Assembly (NCBI GenBank): GCA_016869645.1
Contig: VGDO01000028.1
Coordinates: forward strand, 1-39,822
Direction: 5' to 3'
Source: Alphaproteobacteria bacterium
GTDB taxonomy: Bacteria > Pseudomonadota > Alphaproteobacteria > SHVW01
DNA length: 39,822 nucleotides
Shown here in pieces: positions 15,908-25,450 of this stretch; the first letter of the stretch is position 1, and each line of letters begins with the position of its first letter. The translations under genes were made by a program, and so were the position numbers. The notes beneath the pieces were generated by a model that searched no databases, was not told where the DNA came from, and worked only from the letters and a program-made list of their open reading frames with translations.

Positions 15908-17026
15908 ATGCCCGACACTGCACCGACGGGGCGGGTGGCAGCGCTCGAGTCCCTGCGACTCGCTCTGTTCGGGCTCTGGAGGCTCGGCAGCAACGCACTC
16001 GTCGGGTGGACGCAGTCAAAGAACGGCATCGAGCTTCTGACCCTGCCCAAGGTGCGCCTGTTCAACCTGGCGGCCCCCCATCGTCGTGTGTTCACCGCCG
16101 ACCGGCACATGGGTCATCAGACCTTTCAGGAAGTGGCCGAATTGATCAATGTACAGCCGATCGAGCTGCGCCTGGCGGTGCCGGTCGGCGATGATCCCGA
16201 CGACATTTCACCCGCCGAGATCGAGGGCGCGGTCGCGCCCTTCGTGGTGACGAGAGTCGAGCAGCACGCGGTCCTGCTTGTCGACATTGTCGGATTCTCC
16301 CTGCTCAAATCCGAACAGCAGGCAAGCCAGCTCGCGACCCTGGAATTCTCGCTCAACCTCGCCGCCGAACTGGTGTCCAAGCACGCGCCGGGGCTCACCG
16401 TCCTGCGCTCGACCACGGGCGATGGATTCTACGTCTGGAACGCAGAGAAAGGGCTCGACGCCGACATCAATCTGTTCGTCATCCTGGTCGCGTTTCTGAC
16501 CTACCATGCGACGCTGCGGCAGACCATGACCGTGCCGCTGGCCGTTCCGAGCTTGCGCGTTTGCATCGGCATCGGCAGCCACTTCATCTACCATCAACCG
16601 ACGCGTGACGGCCGCGACACCGGCCAGTTCATCGTCGGCGACGTCACCATCGATCTGGCCCGACTGATCGGAGCGGCGGCACCGGGTCAGGTCGTCGTCA
16701 ACGCGTTTGAACGTCTGGACGACGTGACTGGCCGACGTATCGACGTGCACGATTTTGTCGATAGAGTGTCGGCAGCGAGCCAATGGATGGTTGGACTGAC
16801 CTTGCCGGGCGGACGAATCGAGCGCTTCACGCTCTACCTGACCGGGCAACGCGGCGGCGGCAGTCAATTCGGCGATCTCAAGATGATGGTGACCGACAAG
16901 CACGGCTTGGCGCACAAATTCTATAATCTCAAGTTGAACATATTCACCGATCGCGGCGAGCCGATCTTCTGCGGCCTCCGACAGGCCGATCTCACGGACG
17001 TGCACCCGGTGCCGCCGGGCGGCTAG
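15908..17026 (+). CDS. class III nucleotidyl-cyclase-like protein, probably degenerate
   Basis: A 372-residue soluble protein. Its middle (about 118-270) resembles class III adenylate/guanylate cyclases: HAVLLVDIVGFSLLK gives the first metal-binding Asp (D126), and STTGDGFYVW gives the second region with D172. VGDVTIDLARLIGAAAPGQV corresponds to the usual transition-state block, G-x-x-V-N-x-A-A-R. Here the expected Asn position is Asp (D249), while R252 is kept. Cyclase activity is therefore uncertain; it may bind nucleotide without catalysis. The C-terminal 80 residues are of unknown fold. The ATG at 15908 has GGAGG eight bases upstream. It ends six bases from the converging pentapeptide-repeat gene. 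Confidence 0.65.
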   Translation: MPDTAPTGRVAALESLRLALFGLWRLGSNALVGWTQSKNGIELLTLPKVRLFNLAAPHRRVFTADRHMGHQTFQEVAELINVQPIELRLAVPVGDDPDDISPAEIEGAVAPFVVTRVEQHAVLLVDIVGFSLLKSEQQASQLATLEFSLNLAAELVSKHAPGLTVLRSTTGDGFYVWNAEKGLDADINLFVILVAFLTYHATLRQTMTVPLAVPSLRVCIGIGSHFIYHQPTRDGRDTGQFIVGDVTIDLARLIGAAAPGQVVVNAFERLDDVTGRRIDVHDFVDRVSAASQWMVGLTLPGGRIERFTLYLTGQRGGGSQFGDLKMMVTDKHGLAHKFYNLKLNIFTDRGEPIFCGLRQADLTDVHPVPPGG

Positions 17027-17032
17027 TTTGGC

Positions 17033-18198
17033 TCAGCCTGTCAGGCACGACCTGAGATCGAGTCCGTCGAGGCGCGCCTCGAGCAGATCGGCGCCAACCA
17101 GGCTGGTCTGCTGCGTCCGTCCGCTGAGCTCGCCGGACGGTGCACGAATCGGGAATTCGCCGACCGCTGCGCCGGTCAGGACGGCGCGACGGAGTATGGC
17201 CCCGTTCAATTGCGTCCCTATCAGATTCGCACCTGAAAGGTCGGCGGCCGTCAGATTGCTGCCGCTCAGGTTGGCCAACGCGAGTTGGGCGTGGGCGAGT
17301 TGAGCGCCGATGAGCCGCGTGTCGCTCAGATCAATACCGCTGAGGTCGCGGCCTGACAGATCAAAATACGACAGATCCTGGCCGCGCAGGACGCCGCGTG
17401 TGCCCATCCGGCCGCCCGTGCACAGCCACTATTCATGCCCGTCCAATGCTGCTGCGGCCTGATTTGGAAAGTTCGCGGGCGCGACCAGCGGCGGCGCGTC
17501 ACGCATGTCGCACTTGCCGGTGTCGAGTCCGTCGAGGACCGCGCCCTCCAACCGCGCTCCCTGGAACTGCGTTTCGTCACCCAGGGCGTTCATCAGCCGC
17601 GCTCCAGAGAGGCGGCGCCGATGAATTTCGTCTTGCCGAGGCGCGCGTCAGACAGATTGGCGCCGCCGAGGCTGCAGTAGGACAGGTCGGCATCGGAGAG
17701 ATTGGCGCCAAACAGCACGGCGCCGCTGAGATCGGCACCGACCAGACTGGCACCCGAGAGGTCGACTCCCGAAAGCTGCGCCCGTGTCGCGGAAGCGTAC
17801 TCAACCAGACATTCGCTGAGATCGGTGATCTCGAGTCCGACCGGAGAAGATCTACCGACATCGAGCATCACACCGCCGCGGAAATCGGTTTCGATCAGGC
17901 GGCAGTGGTTGAGGTTCGCGCCCCTGAGACAAACGCCGCGCATGACCGCTCGCGTCAGATCGGCGCCGCTCAGATCGGCATGACTCAAGTTGGCGCCGAA
18001 CAGGTCGGCCTCCACCAGAATGGCGCGCGCCAGCTTTGCCTTAACGAGGTTGGCCCCGACCAGACGGGATCCATGCAGGAACTTGCCTTCGAAGTTTGCC
18101 CCGGTCAGGTCGCGGTACGACATGTCCACCGGCTTGACCTTGCCGCGGACGGACGCCGCTTTCCTCCCCTCGTCGTCAGCTTCGGCCGAACTGCCCAT
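17033..18198 (-). pseudogene. pentapeptide-repeat protein gene, frameshifted and interrupted by an amber codon
   Basis: Read leftward from the ATG at 18198, a 201-codon frame encodes repeats of the A(D/N)LxG type, for example ADLFGANLSHADLSGADLTR, and stops at 17593. Near 17611-17619 the repeat pattern shifts frame: LSGARLMNALGDETQFQGAR and RLEGAVLDGLDTGKCDM continue the repeats. That frame meets TAG at 17429-17431, then, still in frame, continues through WLCTGGR into GQDLSYFDLSGRDLSG and more repeats to 17033. One added base and one sense codon would reconstitute a protein of about 387 residues. Pentapeptide-repeat proteins form right-handed beta-helices; roles vary. The intact fragments could still be translated separately, from ATGs near 17592 and at 17407. 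Confidence 0.75.
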
Positions 18199-18310
18199 GG
18201 AGTTGCCTTGCTTGGCGGGTGGGGGGCGTGTTCAGGATAGGCAGGCGCGCACGGATTGACCACCGCTTTTCGACGGCCGCGCAAATCCGATCAGCCGGGG
18301 ATGACGATCG

Positions 18311-19168
18311 CTACGCGATTCGTCCACGGACAAAGTCGGCCACAACCTCGACCAAGCGCGCGAGATCGGTTGCCATCCGGTCGAATCCTTCGCTCTTCTC
18401 CTGGGTGCGCTCGCTCATGTAGCGCGCTCGGTTGAGCTCGATCTGCAGGCTGTGGCGGCGTTCCCCGGGGCGGCCGTGCTTGCGCACGAGCTCGACGCCC
18501 TTGTAGGGATCGTTGATCGCCACCGAATATCCCATGGCCTTCAGCGCCTCGGCCACGACGGCCGTGAATTCGCCGCCGCAGCTCGTGCCGTCGCGATCGC
18601 CCAGCACGAAATCGGGTCGTTTCTTGCCGGCATCGGGCGCCATCTTGTTGCCGATCGATTTCATGGAATGGCAGTTGATGTGCCAGACTTGGCCGAAGCG
18701 CGCGTGCAGGAGGTCGAGCGCCTGGTCGAGCGTGGCGTGATAGGGCCGCCAGTAGCGCTCGATGCGCTGCTGCACCTCGGCGACCGAGAGCTTGCGGTCG
18801 TACATCGGCGTGTCCGGCTTGGCCAGGCGCCAGATCAGCCCAAGGCCGAACCTGGTCTTCTCGCCGGGCGACAAAGGCTCCGGCCAATCGCCGTCGATCA
18901 AGGTCGCATCAAGATCGGCCAGGTCCCGGTTGGCGTCGATGTAGGCGCGCGGGAACAGGGCGCCGATCAGCGTCGCGCCGTGATGCGGCGCGGTGCCGTA
19001 GAGCTCATCGACGTGCGTATCCTCGGCCGTGCGCACGACGTAGTCGGGCGCGGTGAACCGAAAATCATCGGGATAGACGGTGCCGCTGTGCGGCGAGTCG
19101 AAGACCAACGGCAGGGGCTCGACCAGCGGATCATGACGAAACAGGACGCCTGGCAACACCTGGCGCAT
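18311..19168 (-). CDS. N-formylglutamate amidohydrolase family protein
   Basis: A 285-residue cytosolic metal-dependent amidohydrolase of the HutG2/N-formylglutamate deformylase family (PF05013). Conserved blocks are LVFDSPHSGTVYP near residue 21, EDTHVDELYG near 49, RAYIDANRDLADLDATL and WHINCHSMKS near 163, the last supplying a metal or catalytic His. HutG releases formate from N-formyl-L-glutamate in histidine degradation, but no hut genes are present. The gene lies 12 bases after the last ATPase gene of a peptide-type ABC operon, so its substrate may be another N-formylated or N-acylated amino acid imported by that system. Complete by length. Confidence 0.88.
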   Translation of the reverse strand: MRQVLPGVLFRHDPLVEPLPLVFDSPHSGTVYPDDFRFTAPDYVVRTAEDTHVDELYGTAPHHGATLIGALFPRAYIDANRDLADLDATLIDGDWPEPLSPGEKTRFGLGLIWRLAKPDTPMYDRKLSVAEVQQRIERYWRPYHATLDQALDLLHARFGQVWHINCHSMKSIGNKMAPDAGKKRPDFVLGDRDGTSCGGEFTAVVAEALKAMGYSVAINDPYKGVELVRKHGRPGERRHSLQIELNRARYMSERTQEKSEGFDRMATDLARLVEVVADFVRGRIA

Positions 19169-19180
19169 CGAAACGGTCCG

Positions 19181-20185
19181 CTAGGCCTGATCGTTGAGGT
19201 GGCAGGCCGACCAGCGCTGCGGCGCAATCTCGCGCAGAGCCGGCGCCTCCCGCTTGCAGCGCTCCATGGCGTGCGGACAGCGCGGATGGAAATGGCAACC
19301 CGGAGGCGGGTCGATCGGCGAGGGAATCTCGCCCTTGACCGGCTCGAAACGGCGTCGGCGGACATCGAGCCGCGGCACCTCGGCGAGGAGCGCGCGCGCA
19401 TAGGGATGGTTGGGCCCGCGGAACAGATCCTCGGTGCGGGCGATTTCGACGACCCGGCCGAGATACATGATGACGACGCGGTCGGACAGGTGCTCGACCA
19501 CGCCGAGATCATGGCTGATGAACAGATAGGTCAGACGCAAGTCCGCGCGCAACGTCATGAACAGGTTGAGCACCTGCGCCTGGATCGAGACGTCGAGTGC
19601 CGCCACCGCCTCGTCGCACACCAGGAACTCGGGCTTGACGGCGAGCGCCCTGGCAATGCCGATGCGCGCGCGCTGGCCGCCCGAGAACTGGTGCGGGTAG
19701 CGCCGCCTGAACGTCGGATCGAGCCCGACGCGACGCATCATCTGGTCGACATAGTCGTCGAGTCCCGACGAGTCCACCATGCCGTGCACGACCGGCGCCT
19801 CGCCGATGGCGTCGCGCACGCGCATGCGCGGATTGAGCGAGGCGAACGGGTCCTGAAAGATCATCTGTATCTTGAGCTCGACCGAACGTGCCTCCGCGGA
19901 GGGCAGGCTGGCGATCTCGCGACCGTGCCACAGGCGCTGCCCGTCGTTCGGATGGTGGATGCCTGCGACGATCCGTCCGAGCGTCGACTTGCCACAGCCG
20001 GACTCCCCGACCAGGCCGACGACCTCGCCTTCCTGGACGGCAAGGCTGACACCGTCGACGGCGTGAACGATCTCCTCGCGCATGTTCGAACCGAACATGT
20101 TGGCGACGCGCGCGGCCGCATCGAGCTTCTTGACGAAGCGCTTCGACACGTTGCGCAGCTCGAGCATCGGCGTGGCGGTCGTCAT
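19181..20185 (-). CDS. peptide-type ABC transporter ATP-binding protein (DppF/OppF-like)
   Basis: A 334-residue ATPase. Walker A is [15 protein letters not shown], the signature is [18 protein letters not shown], Walker B is [15 protein letters not shown], and SHDLGVVEH contains the switch His. The C-terminal oligopeptide-transporter extension is present ([17 protein letters not shown]) with cysteines that may bind an iron-sulfur cluster, as in this subfamily. The ATG at 20185 overlaps the stop of the upstream ATPase gene by ATGA. It energises import with the other four genes upstream. Substrate is inferred only as a peptide or N-acyl amino acid. Confidence 0.93.
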   Translation of the reverse strand: MTTATPMLELRNVSKRFVKKLDAAARVANMFGSNMREEIVHAVDGVSLAVQEGEVVGLVGESGCGKSTLGRIVAGIHHPNDGQRLWHGREIASLPSAEARSVELKIQMIFQDPFASLNPRMRVRDAIGEAPVVHGMVDSSGLDDYVDQMMRRVGLDPTFRRRYPHQFSGGQRARIGIARALAVKPEFLVCDEAVAALDVSIQAQVLNLFMTLRADLRLTYLFISHDLGVVEHLSDRVVIMYLGRVVEIARTEDLFRGPNHPYARALLAEVPRLDVRRRRFEPVKGEIPSPIDPPPGCHFHPRCPHAMERCKREAPALREIAPQRWSACHLNDQA

Positions 20186-21165
20186 GCCGGCCCCGCGAGC
20201 ACGGGATGGAAGCAGCGGATCGGCCGGTCCGGCAGCGGCGCGGAGATCTCCGGCGTGATCAGGCACGCGTCATCCGCCCGGCCGCAGCGGGTGCGGAACG
20301 CGCAGCCGGCCGGCAGGCCGAGCAGCGAGGGCGTCATGCCCGGGATTTGCGCGAGCGGACGGCCGCGCACGTTGCGGCTCGGCACCGAGCCGATCAGGCC
20401 CAGCGTATAGGGATGGAGCGGGCGGTCGAGCACCTCGTCGACGGTGCCCGCCTCGACGATACGGCCGGCATACATGACGCACACCTCGTCGGCGAGCCCG
20501 GCGATAACCGACAGGTCGTGCGTGATCCACACCAGTGAGGTGCCGCTGTCGCGGCACAGCTTCTGCATCTCGTAAAGGATCTGGCCCTGGATCGTCACGT
20601 CGAGCGCCGTGGTCGGCTCGTCGCAGATGATCAGATCGGGCTTGTGCAGCAGCGCTGTCGCGATCGCGACGCGCTGGCGCATGCCGCCTGAGAATTGATG
20701 CGGATAGGCCTGGAGGCGCTCATCGGGCGAGGGAATGCCAACCTTGCCCAGCGCATCGCGCGCGCGGCGGCGCGCCGTCTCGCGGTCGACGGAATCGTGG
20801 GCCTGGACCGCCTCGATCATCTGCGTGTCGATGCGCAGGACGGGGTTCAGCGTCATCATCGGATCCTGGAAGATCATGGCGATGCGGCTGCCGCGCAGCC
20901 GGCGTACCTGCTCCTCCGACGCCTCTGCCAGGTTCTCGCCGCGAAACAGGATGCGGCCGCCCACGACCCGGCCGGGCGCGTCGACCAGGCCCATGATCGA
21001 GAACCCCGTGACCGACTTGCCGGAGCCGGACTCGCCGACAAGGCCGAGGATCCGGCCCTTGCCCACCGTGAAGCTGACATCGTCGACGGCCTTGACGACG
21101 CCAGCCTTGGTGAAGAAGTGCGTGCGAAGATTTTCGACGACGAGCGTCGGCGCCGCGTCGGTCAT
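20182..21165 (-). CDS. peptide-type ABC transporter ATP-binding protein (DppD/OppD-like)
   Basis: A 327-residue ATPase paired with the DppF-like gene downstream. Walker A is [16 protein letters not shown], the signature is [18 protein letters not shown], Walker B is [16 protein letters not shown], and the switch His is in [11 protein letters not shown]. The C-terminal extension has [17 protein letters not shown]. It begins 28 bases after the permease gene and overlaps the next start by four bases. Confidence 0.93.
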   Translation of the reverse strand: MTDAAPTLVVENLRTHFFTKAGVVKAVDDVSFTVGKGRILGLVGESGSGKSVTGFSIMGLVDAPGRVVGGRILFRGENLAEASEEQVRRLRGSRIAMIFQDPMMTLNPVLRIDTQMIEAVQAHDSVDRETARRRARDALGKVGIPSPDERLQAYPHQFSGGMRQRVAIATALLHKPDLIICDEPTTALDVTIQGQILYEMQKLCRDSGTSLVWITHDLSVIAGLADEVCVMYAGRIVEAGTVDEVLDRPLHPYTLGLIGSVPSRNVRGRPLAQIPGMTPSLLGLPAGCAFRTRCGRADDACLITPEISAPLPDRPIRCFHPVLAGPA

Positions 21166-21193
21166 GCCGCCTGCCTGACGATCGGAGCCGACG

Positions 21194-22117
21194 TCATTTC
21201 TGCAGCCGCGGATTTAGCACATCGCGCAACTGGTCACCCACCAAATTGATGCTGACGATGGTGACCAGCAGCGCGACGCCGGGAAAGAAGCTGATCCAGT
21301 ATTTCCCGGACAGCAGATAGGTGAAGCCGTTGGCGATCAGTAGGCCGAGCGAGGGCTCGGTGATCGGCAGTCCGAGACCGAGGAAGGACAGCGTCGCCTC
21401 CAGCGCGATCGCATTGGCGATCAGCACGGTGTTGACCACGATGATCGGCGGCAAGCAGTTGGGCAGCAGGTGGCGGAACACCACGCGCTTGTTGCTCAGC
21501 GCCAGGCATTGCGCGGCCTCGATATACTCCTTGCGCCGCTCGACCAGCGCGGTCCCGCGCGTGGTGCGCGCGTAGTAGGCCCACTGCACGGCAATCAAAG
21601 CAATCACGATCTTGTCGACGCCCTGCCCCAGCACGGCCAGCAAGATGAGCGCAATCAGGATCGACGGGAAGCTGAGCTGCATGTCGACGATGCGCATGAT
21701 GAAGGTGTCGACCATGCCGCCGAAATAGGCGGCGGTCAGTCCCATGGCCATGCCGATCATCATGGCGCAGAAGGACGCCGTGACGCCGACGCCGAGGCTG
21801 GTCCGCAGCCCGTAGAAGATCGCGCTCAGCATGTCGCGGCCCTGGTCATCGGTGCCGAGCAGGAAGGTCATGCCGTCCATGCTCTTGGCGCCCGGCGTCA
21901 GCCTTCCGTCGAGGATATCCAGCTTGGTCAGGTCGTATGGGTTCTGCGGCGAAATCAGCGGCGCGAACAGCGCGACGAACAGCACGAGCGCGAAGACGAC
22001 CAGGCCGGCGGTCGCCACCCGGCTCTCGAAGAAATCGGAGACGAAGCGCCGGAACGGCGTCTGCGGCTTGGCCGCGACGGCTGATTCGGCGACGATTTCG
22101 GGCGTGGTCGCGGTCAT
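21194..22117 (-). CDS. peptide-type ABC transporter permease (DppC-like)
   Basis: A 307-residue inner-membrane permease. An N-terminal cytosolic tail leads to a first helix (VATAGLVVFALVLFVALFAP), a long periplasmic loop with FLLGTDDQGRDMLSAIFYG, and then the transport domain. The cytosolic EAA motif is YIEAAQCLALSNKRVVFRHL. These are hallmarks of OppC/DppC. ATG at 22117 was chosen over the far longer frame because it overlaps the preceding stop by ATGA and gives the normal length. Confidence 0.93.
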   Translation of the reverse strand: MTATTPEIVAESAVAAKPQTPFRRFVSDFFESRVATAGLVVFALVLFVALFAPLISPQNPYDLTKLDILDGRLTPGAKSMDGMTFLLGTDDQGRDMLSAIFYGLRTSLGVGVTASFCAMMIGMAMGLTAAYFGGMVDTFIMRIVDMQLSFPSILIALILLAVLGQGVDKIVIALIAVQWAYYARTTRGTALVERRKEYIEAAQCLALSNKRVVFRHLLPNCLPPIIVVNTVLIANAIALEATLSFLGLGLPITEPSLGLLIANGFTYLLSGKYWISFFPGVALLVTIVSINLVGDQLRDVLNPRLQK

Positions 22118-23091
22118 CCCCGGGCCTCCGCGATGCGCACGCGCGGATCGAGCACGGAGTACATCAGATCGACCACCAGGTTGATCACGATGAACATGAA
22201 CACGATGATCATCAGATAGGCGACGATCACCGGCCGATCGAGCAGGTTGATCGAGTCGATGATCAGCTTGCCCATGCCGGGCCAGGCGAACACGGTCTCG
22301 GTCACCACGGCGAACGCAATCGTCGAGCCGAGCTCGAGACCGAGCACGGTGACAATCGGGATCATGATGTTCTTGAAGACGTGCACGCCGATGATACGGC
22401 CGGACCTCAGCCCCTTGGCGCGCGCGAACTTGACGTAGTCCTGCAGGATCGCCTCGCGCGTGCCGGCGCGCGCCAGTCGGATGACCAGGGAGAGCTTGAA
22501 GAGCGCCAGATTGAAGGCCGGCATCATCATGTGCTTGATGCCGTCCCAGGTCAGGATGCTGAGCTCGATGCCGAGGAAATTGCGCGTCTGCCCGCGCCCG
22601 GTCGACGGCAGCCAGCCGAGATAGACCGCGAAGATCATGATCAGCATCAGGCCGACCCAGAAGGTCGGCAGGCTGAAGCCCAGGATCGAGCCGGCCATGA
22701 TCGACTTGCCGCTGACGCTGTCGGGCTTGAGGCCGGCCCACATGCCGAGCGGAATGCCCATCAGCACGCCCATGAAGGTGGCGCAGATGGCCAGCTCCAT
22801 GGTCGCGGGCATGCGCTGCAGGATGAGCTCGATGGCGGGAATGTTGAAGACGAAGGAACGCCCGAGATCGCCGCGCGCGGCGTTGACCAGGAAAAGCCAG
22901 TACTGCTCCCACAGCGGCTTGTCGAGGCCGAGCACGCGGATGGCGCGCGCGATCTCCTCCTGATCGGCCTGCGGATTGATTAGGATGTCGACTGGATTGC
23001 CGATGGAAAACACGCCGACGAAGACGAGGATCGACATGATGAACAGGACGAGCACGGCCTGCATCATGCGGCGGATGAAATAGACCAACAT
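22114..23091 (-). CDS. peptide-type ABC transporter permease (DppB-like)
   Basis: A 325-residue permease. It starts MLVYFIRRMMQAVLVLFIMS, the usual DppB first helix. Later blocks are RQGD-like PLWEQYWLFLVNAARGDLGRS and the EAA loop DYVKFARAKGLRSGRIIGVH. It ends near DLMYSVLDPRVRI, the usual C-terminus. ATG at 23091 is the first that matches family length; the longer frame begins inside the intergenic repeat. About 195 bases separate it from the binding-protein gene, largely a palindromic repeat. Confidence 0.93.
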   Translation of the reverse strand: MLVYFIRRMMQAVLVLFIMSILVFVGVFSIGNPVDILINPQADQEEIARAIRVLGLDKPLWEQYWLFLVNAARGDLGRSFVFNIPAIELILQRMPATMELAICATFMGVLMGIPLGMWAGLKPDSVSGKSIMAGSILGFSLPTFWVGLMLIMIFAVYLGWLPSTGRGQTRNFLGIELSILTWDGIKHMMMPAFNLALFKLSLVIRLARAGTREAILQDYVKFARAKGLRSGRIIGVHVFKNIMIPIVTVLGLELGSTIAFAVVTETVFAWPGMGKLIIDSINLLDRPVIVAYLMIIVFMFIVINLVVDLMYSVLDPRVRIAEARG

Positions 23092-23154
23092 GCCCCGCTG
23101 TCCCCCGTCAGATCGCGGCCACGATAGGAAGAAGAGAAGCGATCGGACTACCGA

Positions 23155-23276
23155 TCTTCCTCCCTCGCGCCTGCACGGGGGAGGACCGAGGTGGGGGCCC
23201 GAAGGGTGTCGCTGAGCCAACCACGTGGGCCCCCACCCCGACCCTCCCCCGCCTTCGGCGAGGAAGGGAGAAAAGA
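23155..23276. repeat. long imperfect inverted repeat inside the ABC operon
   Basis: The inner arms CGGGGGAGGACCGAGGTGGG (23176-23195, continuing to 23200) and the region 23228-23251 are near-perfect inverted copies, with C/T-rich outer arms (TTCCTCCCTCGC and GCGAGGAAGGGAG) extending the symmetry to about 23155-23276. GGGGGAGGGTCGGGGTGGGGGC-type palindromes are common dispersed intergenic repeats in alphaproteobacterial genomes. Lying between the binding-protein and permease genes, it could fold in the mRNA and stabilise the upstream segment, raising binding protein relative to permeases. Confidence 0.75.
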
Positions 23277-23286
23277 ACACGTCCTG

Positions 23287-24858
23287 TCATGACCCCGGCT
23301 TGAACTCGAATGCGAAGGTGCTCTCGTCGGTGCGCGGCACGTACGTGTAGCCCTTGCGCGTCGCCCAGCTGTTGACCTGGTAGTGCAAGGGTATGATGCC
23401 GAGATCGTTGATGGCCACTTCGCTCGCCTGCTGCAGCAGTTTCTCGCGCTTGCCGTCGTCGACCATGGCGAGAGCCTGATCGAGCAATGCGTCCACTTTG
23501 CGGTTCGAATAGCGCCCGCGGTTGGACGCGCCCATGCCGCGGTCGCGGTCGAAGGTCGCGAGCAGCGCGCGCAACGGCGAGGATACCTCGCCCGTGCCCG
23601 AGCCCCAGCCGACCAGCATGAAGCTGAACTCGAGCTTGTTGGCGCGCGAGAAGAAGACGTTGGACGGCATGGCCTCGACCTTGGCGTCGATGCCGACGCG
23701 GCCGAGCATCTGCGCCGCCGCCTGGCAGATCTTCTCGTCGTTGACGTAGCGGTTGTTCGGGCAGTGGATGATCATGGCGAAGCCCGTGCCGTAGCCGGCC
23801 TCGGACAACAGCTTGCGCGCGCCTTCGACGTCGTAGCCTTCCGGCTTGAGGTTCGGGCTGGTGCCGTAGAAACCGTCTGGCAGGAGCTGGCCAGCGGCGA
23901 TCGCTTCCCCCTCCATGACCCGGTCGACGATCGCCGAACGGTTCATCGCCTTGGAGATCGCCTTGCAGACGCGCAGGTCCTTCAGCGGATTTTTCTCCAG
24001 GGGCCTGCCCTGCTTGTCGAAGATCGCCGGCGTCTTGTCGCGATCCGTGTCCATGTGGAAGAAGATGATGCGGTTGGACACGACGCGGAAGATGCTGATG
24101 TCCTTCGACGCCTTGAGCCTGGCCATATCCGCGGTCGGCACGATCTCGATGGCGTTGACGTCGCCGGCAAGGAGCGCCGCCACGCGCGTCGGATCGTTGG
24201 TGATCTGCCGGAACGTCACCTTGTCCCATGTCGGCTTGTCGCCCCAATAGGCCTCGTTGCGCACGAGAGTGATGCGGTCGCCGCGCGTCCAGCTCGCGAA
24301 CTTGAATGGCCCGGTGCCGTTCATCGCCTTGCCCGAGTTGAACTCCTCGGTCGGTGCCTTCGCCTGCTTGCGCGACACGATGTAGACGTTCGCGATGTCG
24401 ACCGGCAGCATCGGGTAGGGCGCCTCGGTCTTGAACTGAATCGTGTAGGGATCGAGCACGATCGGATGGCCGATCGGCTTGGTGTAGGTCGTGAAGGCCG
24501 ACGGGCTGTTCGGGACCCACGGCACGCGCTCGAAGGTCGCCGCCACGTCGTCGGCGGTGAATGCCGAGCCGTCGTGGAATTTGACGCCCTGGCGCAGTTT
24601 GACCTCCCAGGTGCGCTCGTCGATCGCCCGCCACGACACGGCGAGACCCGGCTTGAGGCGCTGCATCTCGTCCTGCAGTACGAGCTTGTCGAAGACGTGC
24701 TCGGCCACGTTGTTGTTGGGGCTGAGGTTGTGAAAGTGCGGGTCGAGAGACGTGACCTCGGCGCCGAGCGCAATGCTGATCTCGGCGGCCGCGACGATTC
24801 CGGACAGCGACAATCCGGCGGCCAGCCCCACCACCGTGGCGGCAAATTTTTTCAGCAT
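23287..24858 (-). CDS. peptide-type ABC transporter substrate-binding protein (SBP_bac_5)
   Basis: A 523-residue periplasmic protein. The signal peptide MLKKFAATVVGLAAGLSLSG is followed by a probable AAA-E cleavage near residue 25. The family 5 signature appears early as EVTSLDPHFHNLSPNNNVAE, with LRQGVKFHDGSAFTADDVAA and GTGPFKFASW later. It captures peptides or related ligands for the DppBCDF-like complex; the specificity is not readable. ATG at 24858 has GGGAG eight to nine bases upstream. It is the first gene of the operon; the 187 bases before it, up to the DUF1330 gene, hold no gene I can support. Confidence 0.94.
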   Translation of the reverse strand: MLKKFAATVVGLAAGLSLSGIVAAAEISIALGAEVTSLDPHFHNLSPNNNVAEHVFDKLVLQDEMQRLKPGLAVSWRAIDERTWEVKLRQGVKFHDGSAFTADDVAATFERVPWVPNSPSAFTTYTKPIGHPIVLDPYTIQFKTEAPYPMLPVDIANVYIVSRKQAKAPTEEFNSGKAMNGTGPFKFASWTRGDRITLVRNEAYWGDKPTWDKVTFRQITNDPTRVAALLAGDVNAIEIVPTADMARLKASKDISIFRVVSNRIIFFHMDTDRDKTPAIFDKQGRPLEKNPLKDLRVCKAISKAMNRSAIVDRVMEGEAIAAGQLLPDGFYGTSPNLKPEGYDVEGARKLLSEAGYGTGFAMIIHCPNNRYVNDEKICQAAAQMLGRVGIDAKVEAMPSNVFFSRANKLEFSFMLVGWGSGTGEVSSPLRALLATFDRDRGMGASNRGRYSNRKVDALLDQALAMVDDGKREKLLQQASEVAINDLGIIPLHYQVNSWATRKGYTYVPRTDESTFAFEFKPGS

Positions 24859-25045
24859 GGGTTGTCTCCCCTCAGCGGCGCGCCATCCCCTGCCGAGGCC
24901 CCCCTCTTCTCGAGGCCTACCGCTCGGACCGGTCCGTTGCCGGACTCGCGGGCGCACTGGGCAGCGGCTGACAATGCAGGAGTTTGCCCGGCATTGCAAC
25001 CAGGCGGGCCTTCTTCGGCGCCCTGTCCGCCTGTCGTACGTAGGG

Positions 25046-25342
25046 CTATTCCGCACCCTCGATGATGCGAATGTCGCGCTCGGCGGCACCTGTGCCGAGC
25101 GCGGCGAGCGCCGCCTTGTAGCCCGGGCTGTTGTAGGCGGCGACTGCCTTGTCGACGCTGTCGAACTCGACGATCACCGTGCGCTGCATCAGGCCGGCTT
25201 CCATCGTCTTGGCCGGCATGCCGCGCGCGACGAAACGCCCGCCCGCCGAGATCAGTGCGGGGCCCGCCAGCTTGGCATAGGCGGCCAGCGCGTCCGGGTT
25301 GGAGATCGAGCGGTAGGCGGAAATCCAGTAGGCCTTGGCCAT
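25046..25342 (-). CDS. DUF1330 domain protein
   Basis: A 98-residue small protein of the DUF1330 family, a ferredoxin-like dimeric alpha-beta barrel fold. Its typical beginning MAKAYWISAYRSISNPDAL and the blocks GGRFVARG, VIVEFDSVDKAVAAYNSP and YKAALAALGTGAAERDIRII are present. Function is unknown in the family. The ATG at 25342 has GGAG about ten bases upstream. It may be transcribed with the ABC operon 187 bases downstream, and faces the argE-like gene across a 186-base divergent region. Confidence 0.9.
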   Translation of the reverse strand: MAKAYWISAYRSISNPDALAAYAKLAGPALISAGGRFVARGMPAKTMEAGLMQRTVIVEFDSVDKAVAAYNSPGYKAALAALGTGAAERDIRIIEGAE

Positions 25343-25450
25343 GACGGTTCATCTCCAGTGAGGACGGGCAGTCGCGGGCTGCGCATTCTATCGGCTGGCG
25401 CCGCCAAGTCGAGCAAAGCGCGCCAGCTCCTGCCGCGTGAACGGCCGCAT

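Noticed and set aside
3052..17431. Amber codons in two genes (3052-3054 and 17429-17431) as evidence of TAG recoding
   Set aside because: Both genes also carry frameshifts, TAG is used as a normal stop elsewhere, for example at the end of dctM, and no recoding machinery is in the window; decay is simpler.
17326..17580. 84-codon minus-strand open frame in the pentapeptide region
   Set aside because: It is out of frame with the repeat pattern and has no repeat periodicity.
18452..20410. 652-codon plus-strand open frame across the amidohydrolase and ATPase genes
   Set aside because: Antisense to genes with clear motifs; composition is typical of a shadow frame.
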